Positions 8,291 to 16,526 of a DNA stretch of 35,478 nucleotides are shown in pieces. Positions within the stretch are counted from its first letter, which is position 1; each line of letters begins with the position of its first letter. A program made the translations under genes and the position numbers. The stretch is from Gammaproteobacteria bacterium (GTDB lineage Bacteria > Pseudomonadota > Gammaproteobacteria > Pseudomonadales > Cellvibrionaceae), in assembly GCA_025362015.1 (NCBI GenBank), contig JANYIO010000322.1, positions 1-35,478 on the forward strand. The letters run 5' to 3'. The notes beneath the pieces are model-generated. The model was given only the letters and a program-made list of their open reading frames with translations. It was not told where the DNA came from and did not search any database.

Positions 8291-10169
8291 GCGCAACGTC
8301 CTCCCATTCCCAACCAATCAAAATTTCATAGTGATTCGCCTCTTTTATAATGCCGGTCTCTGGTACAACACCTGCGTCATCAATAAAAGTCAACGCGGGA
8401 CGTATATCAACTGGCATTTTGAGCACCACAACTCTGGTCACTTTGGGGATCTTCCGCAATGCATCTGCAAAGGCCTCCATAAGCTTAACCGTTTCATGAT
8501 AGCTGCGATCACCCCGGTGCAAATAACCATCAATCGTCACCAGAGGCTGCAAGCTGGCGGTAGCAGAAACTTCTGGCACAGGTTGTGCCGCGGCCTCCTG
8601 AGCTTCAATTGCAGACAGGGGCTCAGAAACACTAGCTTGCTGCATTTGCAAAAGCTGAGTCAGTTCAACAGGAGTATATTTTTTCCAAATAAAACCATCC
8701 AATTGCAGGCTTGCAAACCGACGGTCACCAAACACCATGCTAAGGGGTGCAAATAAGTGCTCAGGGCTTAGCTGCGCTTCTACTTGTAAACGACGTGCCA
8801 GATCTACAGTCGCCTGCACACTGGGAGCATCCGTCAAACGTTGTTGTATAGGAGTGAAGTCATTTTGATAACGACGCTCAAGGATCGTTCGTTGCGCATC
8901 AATAGCCTGTTGTTCCTGACGTAACTCAAGGCTATTGAGCCATAACAAACTGGCACCAATAAAAATGATCAAGCTCCCCAAAGCAGTAGCAAGGGCAATA
9001 ACTCGATTCAATCGATATTGAAAGTAAGCTTGTTTTTCTTTAGCTTGGGCGTAATGATCGGGTGCCAATGGCGCACTTGCACAGAGGTAGGCAAAGAGAG
9101 CGTCAGCCTCTTGATTCTCGCAATTTTGCAATTTGTAATGAGTAAAAAGCTGATTTAAATTAACAAATTGATATTGGATGGCATGAGTGTCTTGTATACG
9201 TTGACGGGTTTCTTCCAGCTGATCGCTCGCTAAAATACAGTAGACATAGAGCTTATCGGCAAAGCTCATAATCCGCTGATTGGTTAGGAAGATATGGATT
9301 TGCTCAGCGCCCTTTTTGATACTCAATGCAGCGTTAGCGGTGCTCTCATTAGCAGCGCCTTCTTCATCACGACGGTCCTCCGGATTACGGCGTTCGGCCT
9401 GAACTCGACGATCAAGTTCGCTAGCTTGTGAGGACAAATCTTGCTCTTCTTGCGGGCCGCGTTGGCGACGATCGTGCTGGTTGTGCTGGTTGCGTCGCTC
9501 ATCACCCTCGTTATCATTGCGCCTATCGCGCCTATCGCGTCTATCGCGTCTATCGCGGTCTAACTTTTCCTGACGCGATAACATTAAGGTGCCATCAATA
9601 AAGTAACTTTCACGCTGTATTGTGTTGGTTTGCTGCGAAACTATCATGATATTTTTGGGCATGATAGTTTTAGGCATTACATTCTTAACTGTCTCACTTT
9701 TTTTATTTTGTGTGATTGCCGTAAGCAACTTAACGCTCAACAAGGGTAATGACCAAATGCCGGCTAAAGGAATCTTATATTTTTGGAGGAGCGTTAACCA
9801 AGGCTCCAAAACATCTTTATTGATGAGTGCGGAGAGCAACAAATTATCGTCTTTACGGCCGTCTTTATTGCGCCCTAATGCCTGCACATGCACATGCACT
9901 TCACCGCGATAATGGCGATCCAGCAGCCGCGTAATAATCGCTTTACGGTCAGTGGCGTTGACATGAGGAATACTCTCACGGCGAAAGTCTTCCTCCACCA
10001 AATCCACCAATAATTGTGAAGGGATACGTGTGGCCTGCTGCAGGTATTCGTCAAATTGGCAGATGCCTTCTTCATCGGGCTCAAACTCGCCACTCCCAAG
10101 TAGCCGCGACTCCTGCCACTCGAAGACTTTCATACGATAACCGGAAAAATAAAATACGCGTCTAATCAT
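8283..10169 (-). CDS. GspL-like fused PilM-PilN protein with Arg/Asp-rich insert
   Basis: A 628-residue bitopic protein. Residues 1-200 and 290-370 look like a divergent actin-fold cytoplasmic domain. They are split by a highly charged insert at about 203-270 made of DRR and related repeats. A single membrane helix lies at about 388-410, followed by a coiled coil and a periplasmic domain (about 420-628) with PilN-like features. This order, cytoplasmic actin-fold then helix then periplasmic domain, is that of GspL of type II secretion. The neighbouring MSHA operon has the two halves as separate genes. AAGGTG lies 7 bases before the ATG. It follows the GspF-like gene after 36 bases, the largest gap inside the operon. 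The insert is encoded by a 9-bp tandem repeat and may be disordered. Call by architecture and context rather than close sequence match. Confidence 0.74.
   Translation of the reverse strand: MIRRVFYFSGYRMKVFEWQESRLLGSGEFEPDEEGICQFDEYLQQATRIPSQLLVDLVEEDFRRESIPHVNATDRKAIITRLLDRHYRGEVHVHVQALGRNKDGRKDDNLLLSALINKDVLEPWLTLLQKYKIPLAGIWSLPLLSVKLLTAITQNKKSETVKNVMPKTIMPKNIMIVSQQTNTIQRESYFIDGTLMLSRQEKLDRDRRDRRDRRDRRNDNEGDERRNQHNQHDRRQRGPQEEQDLSSQASELDRRVQAERRNPEDRRDEEGAANESTANAALSIKKGAEQIHIFLTNQRIMSFADKLYVYCILASDQLEETRQRIQDTHAIQYQFVNLNQLFTHYKLQNCENQEADALFAYLCASAPLAPDHYAQAKEKQAYFQYRLNRVIALATALGSLIIFIGASLLWLNSLELRQEQQAIDAQRTILERRYQNDFTPIQQRLTDAPSVQATVDLARRLQVEAQLSPEHLFAPLSMVFGDRRFASLQLDGFIWKKYTPVELTQLLQMQQASVSEPLSAIEAQEAAAQPVPEVSATASLQPLVTIDGYLHRGDRSYHETVKLMEAFADALRKIPKVTRVVVLKMPVDIRPALTFIDDAGVVPETGIIKEANHYEILIGWEWEDVAHE
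9519..9562. repeat. 9-bp tandem repeat (about 5 copies) inside the GspL-like gene
   Basis: Units of CGCCTATCG / CGTCTATCG repeat head to tail. On the coding strand they encode consecutive Asp-Arg-Arg units. Because the unit is three codons, gain or loss of copies would change protein length without breaking the frame. Confidence 0.9.
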
Positions 10170-10205
10170 TCGCGCACCTTTTAATTTTATTAGCCCAGTT
10201 TTTCA

Positions 10206-11408
10206 TTAGCCCACCTTCGCCACAGCGTCCCACACCGGCCCAAGTACCGACATCATGATCCACGCCAGAAGTGAGCCCATAATCACAGTTAACACGGGGC
10301 TGATAGCGGGTTCAATTGTGTCAATTGCCTCCTGTACTTCACGGTTATAAAAATAGCTTACGTTCATTAAAGCTTCATCGAGATTACCGGTGTTTTCACC
10401 TACTTTTAACATGCGTACCACTAAGGGCGGAAATAACTCCAGGCGCGAAAAACTTTCGCTGATACTAGCGCCCTCAGAAATGTATTGCGCGGCACGATCT
10501 ATGGACTCTGCCATAACGGCGTTATCAACCAGTGATTTGCAAATATCCAATGCGCGCAAGACAGTGATACCCGAGGCGTAAAGCAGTGCCATATAACTCG
10601 CAAACCGTGCAAGTTTAATTTTAAAAGCAATGGTGCCAAATAGTGGGATACGCAGTTTCCATCCATCCAACTTAAAGCGAAACGCGGGAGATTTTTTAGC
10701 TGTAGATTTAACAAAATAAATTGCAATCATTGGCGCAAAAAGAATGACCCACCAATAGTTAACAAAAAAATCAGAAACGGCTATCAGCGCCAGCGTATGA
10801 AAGGGAATTTCTCCGCCCATTTCTTTTACGAAGGGAATGATTTTGGGCACGAGATAAATCATGAGAAAAGCCGCCACAGCAAAAACAACTACAGCCACAA
10901 TCGCAGGGTACATAATTATTTTAACCGTTGAGGCAATCAGCTCATCAGTCCAGCGCAAGGTTTCGCCCATATCCTTAAGAATTTTGGGCAGCTCCCCTGT
11001 CTCTTCACCCACGGCAATTAAGGATACAAAAACGGTATCGAAATCATTCGGATATTCGCGCAGGGAAGCAGAAAAAGTTTTACCGCCTTCGATCGATTCT
11101 ACCAAGCTCGCCAATACATCATGATAGTAACCGGCGGGTGCACTATCACGGAGATCATGTAAACCTTCCAGCAAAGGTACGCCAGACTTGGTTAACTGCT
11201 CCAACTGAAAAACCATATTGATCAGTTCGCGGCGCGTGAGACTGCGGCGGCCAAAACGAATGCTGCTGGGTTTAAGTTCAATGCCCGTTATTAAATCTTG
11301 CCCAAGGGTAGTCAGCCGGTGTTCTATTTCTAATAAATTAGAGGCCTGTAAGCGGCCGTTAATTATTTTGCCGCTTTTATCAATCGCCTTATATTTGTAC
11401 TGCGCCAT
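10206..11408 (-). CDS. GspF/MshG-type inner-membrane platform protein
   Basis: A 400-residue polytopic membrane protein with two GspF domains (about residues 68-190 and 270-392) and three main hydrophobic spans (about 163-192, 213-230 and 368-390). Characteristic features include QLEQLTKSGVPLLEGL, GEETGELPKIL, and the second-copy motif VGENTGNLDEAL. The protein forms the platform on which pilins are extracted and assembled, driven by the cytoplasmic ATPase encoded just upstream. Only 2 bases separate it from the ATPase stop codon. It is a clear member of the PilC/GspF/MshG family. In this operon it belongs to the second system rather than to the MSHA genes at the left edge. Confidence 0.93.
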   Translation of the reverse strand: MAQYKYKAIDKSGKIINGRLQASNLLEIEHRLTTLGQDLITGIELKPSSIRFGRRSLTRRELINMVFQLEQLTKSGVPLLEGLHDLRDSAPAGYYHDVLASLVESIEGGKTFSASLREYPNDFDTVFVSLIAVGEETGELPKILKDMGETLRWTDELIASTVKIIMYPAIVAVVVFAVAAFLMIYLVPKIIPFVKEMGGEIPFHTLALIAVSDFFVNYWWVILFAPMIAIYFVKSTAKKSPAFRFKLDGWKLRIPLFGTIAFKIKLARFASYMALLYASGITVLRALDICKSLVDNAVMAESIDRAAQYISEGASISESFSRLELFPPLVVRMLKVGENTGNLDEALMNVSYFYNREVQEAIDTIEPAISPVLTVIMGSLLAWIMMSVLGPVWDAVAKVG

Positions 11409-11410
11409 AG

Positions 11411-13099
11411 TTATTTAAACCGCCCGGTAAGATCAACCACACGGCTCACTTCTTCAATAGTGGTTTCACCGAGCAGTACGCGCCGAATACCATCGTCAGC
11501 CATGGTGACAAAACCATTGGAGAGCGCTTGCTTGAGTAATTCACGCGACGTAGCACGATTGGCAACGAGATCATCCAGTTCATCATCCATTTTCAACACT
11601 TCCATCACCGAAACACGCCCCTTGAAACCTGACGTGCATTTATCACAACCGACAGGATCATATACCGTCACCGGAGCACTAACTCCCAGTACAATTTGTT
11701 CAAACTCATCTGACGGGCGCGGTTTTTTGCAATGTTTACACAGCGTACGCAGCAGGCGTTGACCAATAATGCCAATAATATTACCAGCCATGATTTCAGG
11801 TTTAACACCAATGTCTGTCAAACGAGGAATCGCGCCCAACGCCGAGTTAGTGTGCAGGGTAGTAAATACTTGATGACCCGTCATGGCAGCACGCAATGCC
11901 ATCTCTGCGGTGGCTTCATCGCGCACTTCGCCTACTAAAATAATGTCTGGATCTTGTCGCATTAACGAACGAATACCGCTGGCAAAATCCATTTTCGCCA
12001 CTTCGTTAATCGAGGTTTGGCGAATCATGTCCATTGGATATTCCACCGGATCTTCCAGTGTCATGATGTTGACTTCAATCGACTTGCGAAAATTCAACAT
12101 GGAATAGAGCGTGGTCGTTTTACCGCTACCGGTAGGGCCGGTAACCAAAATAATTCCTTCCGGACGGCTCATTAAAAGTTTGAGCAAATCAAGATTGTCG
12201 GGGTGAAGGCTAAGCTTTTCCAAAGGCACAATACCTTTAGAGCGATCCAATACCCGCAACACAATATTTTCGCCGTGCGTGGTGGGCTGCGCTGATACCC
12301 TAAAATCAATCGTATGCCCACCTACTTTGAGAGAGATGCGGCCATCTTGTGGGGTGCGTGTTTCAGCAATGTTCATTCCCGCCATAACTTTCAAACGCAC
12401 CGCAATCGCCGACCAGTAATCTTTGTGCAAACTGCGAATCTGGCGAAGCACACCATCAATCCGGTAACGCAAACGTAAGAAGCCCTGCTCGGGTTCAAAG
12501 TGCAAATCCGAAGCATCGCGCTTAACTGCATCGGATAAAATGGCATTAACCAAACGCACCAGCGGCTGGCTATATTCGGTACCGCTCAAATCGAGGCTGT
12601 GGTAATCCACAACACCCGTTTCAATTTCGCGCAGAATGCCATCAACTGAAAGCTCATAACCGTAAAACTGGTCGATGGAATGGCGTATTTCACTCTCAGC
12701 AGCAAGTAATGGCTCTATTTCGATATCAGCAGCCAATACTGTGCGAATACGGTCGAGCACTATGACATCGTAGATATCGGTCATCGCCAGTTGCAAGCGC
12801 TTGGTTTGCGCATCAAAACTGACCGGCAAGACGGTATGACGACTAGCCAATTGCTTGGGAACCAGGTTAATGGCTTCCTGATCTGGCACTGCATGGGAGA
12901 GATCAATACTCTCCCGCCCGATGGATTCACTGAGAACATCGCGCATGATCGACTCAGTGACAAAACCTAAATCAATGAGTGTTTGACCTAAGGGTTTGCC
13001 GCCTTTTTTCTGCTCCGTCATGGCAATCGCGACTTGGTCGCTACTCACCAAGCCTCGATCAATAAGCTGATCGCCTAAACGTTTCTTGGGCGCATTCAT
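11411..13099 (-). CDS. GspE/MshE-type assembly ATPase with MshEN c-di-GMP domain
   Basis: Hexameric traffic ATPase, 562 residues, powering filament assembly. The N-terminal MshEN domain carries the 24-residue c-di-GMP motif at residues 7-30, with Arg7-Leu8-Gly9, LI at 12-13, Gly16-Leu17-Val18 and Gln30. A second copy follows after a 5-residue spacer at 36-59 (PLGQTLIDLGFV...). The catalytic part has Walker A GPTGSGKT (321-328), an acidic box near 347-352 (TLEDPVEY), Walker B around 383-392 (DPDIILVGEVRD), and a His box near 409-417. A zinc-binding pair of CxxC motifs lies at 454/457 and 485/488. The gene overlaps the upstream TPR gene by 4 bases (ATGA). It is equally similar in layout to MshE and GspE; MshEN favours the MshE/PilB side. 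Confidence 0.95.
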   Translation of the reverse strand: MNAPKKRLGDQLIDRGLVSSDQVAIAMTEQKKGGKPLGQTLIDLGFVTESIMRDVLSESIGRESIDLSHAVPDQEAINLVPKQLASRHTVLPVSFDAQTKRLQLAMTDIYDVIVLDRIRTVLAADIEIEPLLAAESEIRHSIDQFYGYELSVDGILREIETGVVDYHSLDLSGTEYSQPLVRLVNAILSDAVKRDASDLHFEPEQGFLRLRYRIDGVLRQIRSLHKDYWSAIAVRLKVMAGMNIAETRTPQDGRISLKVGGHTIDFRVSAQPTTHGENIVLRVLDRSKGIVPLEKLSLHPDNLDLLKLLMSRPEGIILVTGPTGSGKTTTLYSMLNFRKSIEVNIMTLEDPVEYPMDMIRQTSINEVAKMDFASGIRSLMRQDPDIILVGEVRDEATAEMALRAAMTGHQVFTTLHTNSALGAIPRLTDIGVKPEIMAGNIIGIIGQRLLRTLCKHCKKPRPSDEFEQIVLGVSAPVTVYDPVGCDKCTSGFKGRVSVMEVLKMDDELDDLVANRATSRELLKQALSNGFVTMADDGIRRVLLGETTIEEVSRVVDLTGRFK

Positions 13100-14841
13100 G
13101 ACCTAGTCCCCTCTTGTGCAGAATTGCCCTTTTGTTTAAGCAGGAGTAGTGCCTCTAATTCTTTTATCCGACGATCAATCGCTTCTTTCGAAAAAGTGAT
13201 CGGGTGCGCATTGCTAAGCGTTAGTGCTTGCTGATAAAAACGCACGGCTTCTTTCGGTTGATTTAAGTGATCGAGCGCTACAGCTAAGTTAAACGCAAGA
13301 TCAGGATTTTTGGTATCCCGCTGCCAGGCTTCAAAAAACGCTAGTTGTGCAGCATCCCATTGCTGCCGCGCTGCATACAAAGAACCCTGTAAAAAATGTA
13401 AGTGCGCAGCATCAGGATATTCGCGCAAGAGCTGAGTCAGCTCGCTCTCCAGCTGCGGATTCTGTTCACCGTTTACACTCAAGGCCAAAATTCCAGCTTG
13501 GGCATAGTCATCTTTAGGGTCGCGTCCCAGGCGCTGCTGATAAAACCCCAGAGCATCCTGCTGCCTGCCTTCGCGCACGGCCACCGCAGCTGCTCCTAAG
13601 AGTGCATCTCGCTGGTTTGAATCTTCCTCCAAGGCTTCGCGGTAAGCAGCTTTTGCGACCTCAAGGTCACCCCGTTGATAGGCTTTGTAACCGCGATCGA
13701 TGGCTTCACTAAGGGCATCCTCAACAGGTTTTTGATGCGCAACAATAATGCCTTGTTTGGTTACAAACTCCGGAGGAAGAACATTACTATTGCGCGCGCT
13801 ATTACCTGAGGAAACAGGCGCCACCACGTGTCTGCTGGCCAGTTGTTTAGTTGGCAACTCAGAATGGGATTGTTCTGAGTTGGATTGTGTAGGAATGGAT
13901 TGCAGAACAGGTGCAGCAAGCTTGCCTTCTTGCACCAGTGATTCAGGCGGCTTTTTTTCATCCACATTGATAGTGTCTGCCGTTGGCGCCGCCACGTCTG
14001 TTGGCACTACCGCGTCATTGGCCAAGGTTGCCGAAGGTGCAGCGTCACCTTGGTTGGTAGTTGCAGGTTTTGGTTGCAAAACAATAACGGCAGCAGAGTC
14101 GCTCCGAAGCAAATAATAATAAAATACCAATACCGTAATCGCTGTTAGTGTCAGCAACGCAAACATTACCAATATACGTTTGCGTGCATTATCAGTCGCT
14201 TTTTTGCTGCGCGTCATCAACTGAACAAGCGCAGCTTTGCCTGCTGTTTCGTTAAATTGCGCAATTGAACTCGCTTCGAATTCTTTGCTTTCTGATCGTT
14301 GCGCTTCCGGCACGAGGAGTTCTGGTTCTAGAGATATTGCTGTTGCCTTGCTTTCCGGTATCTGAATATCAGGCTCTTGAATACTCAGTTCTTGTATTCT
14401 GGCTTCCTGAATTTCTAGCACTTTAGGAGTTGGTTCTTGTATTTTGATTGCTTCGGTTTTAGGCACAGCCGCAGTTATTAAGACGGGTGCCGGCTCCAGG
14501 GTTGCATCTAAAGCTTCTCTTAAATACTCGCGGTCGATTTCATCAATATCAAAAACCAGTGGCTCCGGAGCCTCCTCAGTAACTATTTCAACAACAGCAC
14601 TGGCGGTAGTAAAGTCTTCTTCATCAGTATCCATGGAAACATCGGCCACTTGCAGGATGTCATCAACCGCAACAGGTTGGCTGGATACTAGTGGGGCTAA
14701 TTGCACTTCTACACTGTGCTGATTGACAGCTTCCGGTTGCTCACGGTCAAGCTGCGCGCTAGCAAGCTGAGCTCCGGCCGGCTGTTCACGGCGCTGCTTT
14801 TCCAATGCTGCTTTTTTGAGGGCATCGAGCAAGAGGCTCAT
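13096..14841 (-). CDS. TPR protein with GspB/MshN-like N-terminus
   Basis: Bitopic protein of 581 residues. It begins MSLLLDALKKAALEKQ, a signature of GspB/MshN-like proteins that work with ExeA/MshM ATPases. A long acidic Pro/Glu-rich cytoplasmic linker follows, with repeated IQE units at about 133-164. One membrane helix is at about 223-244, then a Ser/Thr/Pro-rich periplasmic linker, then tetratricopeptide repeats at about 395-570 (for example GYKAYQRGDLEVAKAAYREAL). GGGAG precedes the ATG. It lies between the secretin and the ATPase, the place of mshN in MSHA operons. A role in placing or stabilising the secretin through the cell wall is inferred from the GspA/GspB and MshM/MshN families. 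Confidence 0.85.
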   Translation of the reverse strand: MSLLLDALKKAALEKQRREQPAGAQLASAQLDREQPEAVNQHSVEVQLAPLVSSQPVAVDDILQVADVSMDTDEEDFTTASAVVEIVTEEAPEPLVFDIDEIDREYLREALDATLEPAPVLITAAVPKTEAIKIQEPTPKVLEIQEARIQELSIQEPDIQIPESKATAISLEPELLVPEAQRSESKEFEASSIAQFNETAGKAALVQLMTRSKKATDNARKRILVMFALLTLTAITVLVFYYYLLRSDSAAVIVLQPKPATTNQGDAAPSATLANDAVVPTDVAAPTADTINVDEKKPPESLVQEGKLAAPVLQSIPTQSNSEQSHSELPTKQLASRHVVAPVSSGNSARNSNVLPPEFVTKQGIIVAHQKPVEDALSEAIDRGYKAYQRGDLEVAKAAYREALEEDSNQRDALLGAAAVAVREGRQQDALGFYQQRLGRDPKDDYAQAGILALSVNGEQNPQLESELTQLLREYPDAAHLHFLQGSLYAARQQWDAAQLAFFEAWQRDTKNPDLAFNLAVALDHLNQPKEAVRFYQQALTLSNAHPITFSKEAIDRRIKELEALLLLKQKGNSAQEGTRS

Positions 14842-14846
14842 AACTG

Positions 14847-16526
14847 CTACTCCCTTTCACTAGCATTAAGCTTTTTACTGGAGCTCGGCAGATATTCCTG
14901 GAATTGACGAAAATCACCTGTAAGGCTGGCACTTTTGATCACAATGGGTTTGATAAAAATCACCAGTTCAGTTTTAGCGGTATTGTCATCGTCGTAGCGA
15001 AACAATGCGCCCAGCAACGGGATTTTCGACAATACTGGAATACCGCGCTTGGTATTGTTGACTTCATCCTGCATCAAGCCACCAATAACGGCAACATCAC
15101 CGCTGTTAACTTTCAATACCGACTCTACTTCACGAACTTGAATAACGGGAATTTCACTAATGACTTTGGCTGTTGCCAGATTCGGATTTGGATCGCGCAC
15201 TTGTCCAATCACCCGCGAAATAGTTGGGCGAACATTTAAAGTCACTGACCCATGTTCATTAATATAGGGGGTCACACTCATCACGAAACCAACAGGTACA
15301 GTATTAACTTTGGTTTCAAAGGTGGTGGTTGAGCTGGCACTCGCCGTCGCAGCAGTTACGTTAACACCTACCGTGAAATACACCAGGTTATCAACTACTT
15401 TGAGTATTGCCGTCTGGTTGTTAATCGCCATAACTTTGGGGCTGGACATGATATGCACATCACCAAAAGTCTGCAGGGCTTGCAGAGTTGTTTGCAATAG
15501 ATTGCCATCGAGCCGAGTACTGGCACCGATGCTGAAAGCAGGTGGGGCACTGAGCGCCACATCATTTACAGCATTGGCAATATTAAACAAAATATTATGG
15601 CCACTACCATCACGTACCAAACTCCAGTTTATTCCCGCCTGATAGCGATCATTTAGTTTGACTTCCGCAATAGTGGCTTCAATAAGTACCTGGCGCTGAG
15701 CACTGTTTTGTACCTCATCAATAAAACGTTGAATTTCTTCGTGTTGTTTTTCAGTGGCGCGTACGCCCATGATACCGCTTTCACGATTGAGCATAATGTC
15801 AGGATTACTACCGTCGGCACCCGCCGTAACATCCCCATGATTGCCGCTAATGATGACTCCAATATTTTTTTGCAGGCTGGACCAAAATGCATTTTCGGAA
15901 ACATTTTTAATTTCAGTAGTTGAGTTGTTATCGCCACCACCGCCCTTACTATCGCCAGCTCCCTGCCCGGTAGAATTAATTTGCGTTGAGACGCCAACGG
16001 TGCCATTAGTGGTGCGCGCTATATTCAAATAATCAATGCGATAGTTGCGCAAAAAAGGTGAGTCTTTGCGGATGCGCAGTACTTTATTGGTAATGGAGTA
16101 ACGTAAATTACCGCTGGCAGCAATTCGCTCAAGAATAGCGGGCAAGGGTTGATTGACAGCGTTGAGAGTGATCAAGCCATCTACATCATTATCTACATCC
16201 AAATTCAAATCAGCATCGCGTGCTAACGAAAATAATAATTCACGTACTGGTACATCACTCACCACAACTGTATGAGTTTCTTCTCTCTTGGTGGGCTGTG
16301 GCGCGGGTAATGGTGGAGCCGTGCGAGTTAAATCGGGAATATGCGCAGCCTCAGTGGCGTTTTCCGGCTTGCTAATATGACCTTGCGATGGTTTAGGTTC
16401 AAAACGTAAATGTTCACAGGCTGTCAATGTAATCGTGAGTGATAAACCCAGCAACGACAGCATGCAAAGTCGCCAGGGAAAAAAACTATCGCAAAACATT
16501 TTCACGGTTAAAAAACGTTGTTTCAC
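14847..16526 (-). CDS. Second secretin, outer-membrane lipoprotein
   Basis: Complete secretin of 559 residues. The signal ends in the lipobox LTAC with Cys37, so it should be a lipoprotein. A short N-terminal secretin domain lies at about 85-155, then a second N domain interrupted by a Gly/Ser/Asn stretch, and the secretin core from about residue 290. The core includes VLIEATIAEVKLNDRYQAG, HIMSSPKVMAINNQTA, and the C-terminal VNSGDVAVIGGLMQDE and GIPVLSKIPLLGALFRY signatures. It overlaps the upstream ATPase gene by 4 bases. It differs from the MshL encoded at the left edge, although both are MshL/GspD-like. It is the exit channel of the second system. Confidence 0.94.
   Translation of the reverse strand: MKQRFLTVKMFCDSFFPWRLCMLSLLGLSLTITLTACEHLRFEPKPSQGHISKPENATEAAHIPDLTRTAPPLPAPQPTKREETHTVVVSDVPVRELLFSLARDADLNLDVDNDVDGLITLNAVNQPLPAILERIAASGNLRYSITNKVLRIRKDSPFLRNYRIDYLNIARTTNGTVGVSTQINSTGQGAGDSKGGGGDNNSTTEIKNVSENAFWSSLQKNIGVIISGNHGDVTAGADGSNPDIMLNRESGIMGVRATEKQHEEIQRFIDEVQNSAQRQVLIEATIAEVKLNDRYQAGINWSLVRDGSGHNILFNIANAVNDVALSAPPAFSIGASTRLDGNLLQTTLQALQTFGDVHIMSSPKVMAINNQTAILKVVDNLVYFTVGVNVTAATASASSTTTFETKVNTVPVGFVMSVTPYINEHGSVTLNVRPTISRVIGQVRDPNPNLATAKVISEIPVIQVREVESVLKVNSGDVAVIGGLMQDEVNNTKRGIPVLSKIPLLGALFRYDDDNTAKTELVIFIKPIVIKSASLTGDFRQFQEYLPSSSKKLNASERE

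Noticed and set aside
9519-9562. Possible CRISPR-like or microsatellite array
   Set aside because: The 9-bp units have no spacers and lie in frame inside a coding gene; it is a coding tandem repeat.
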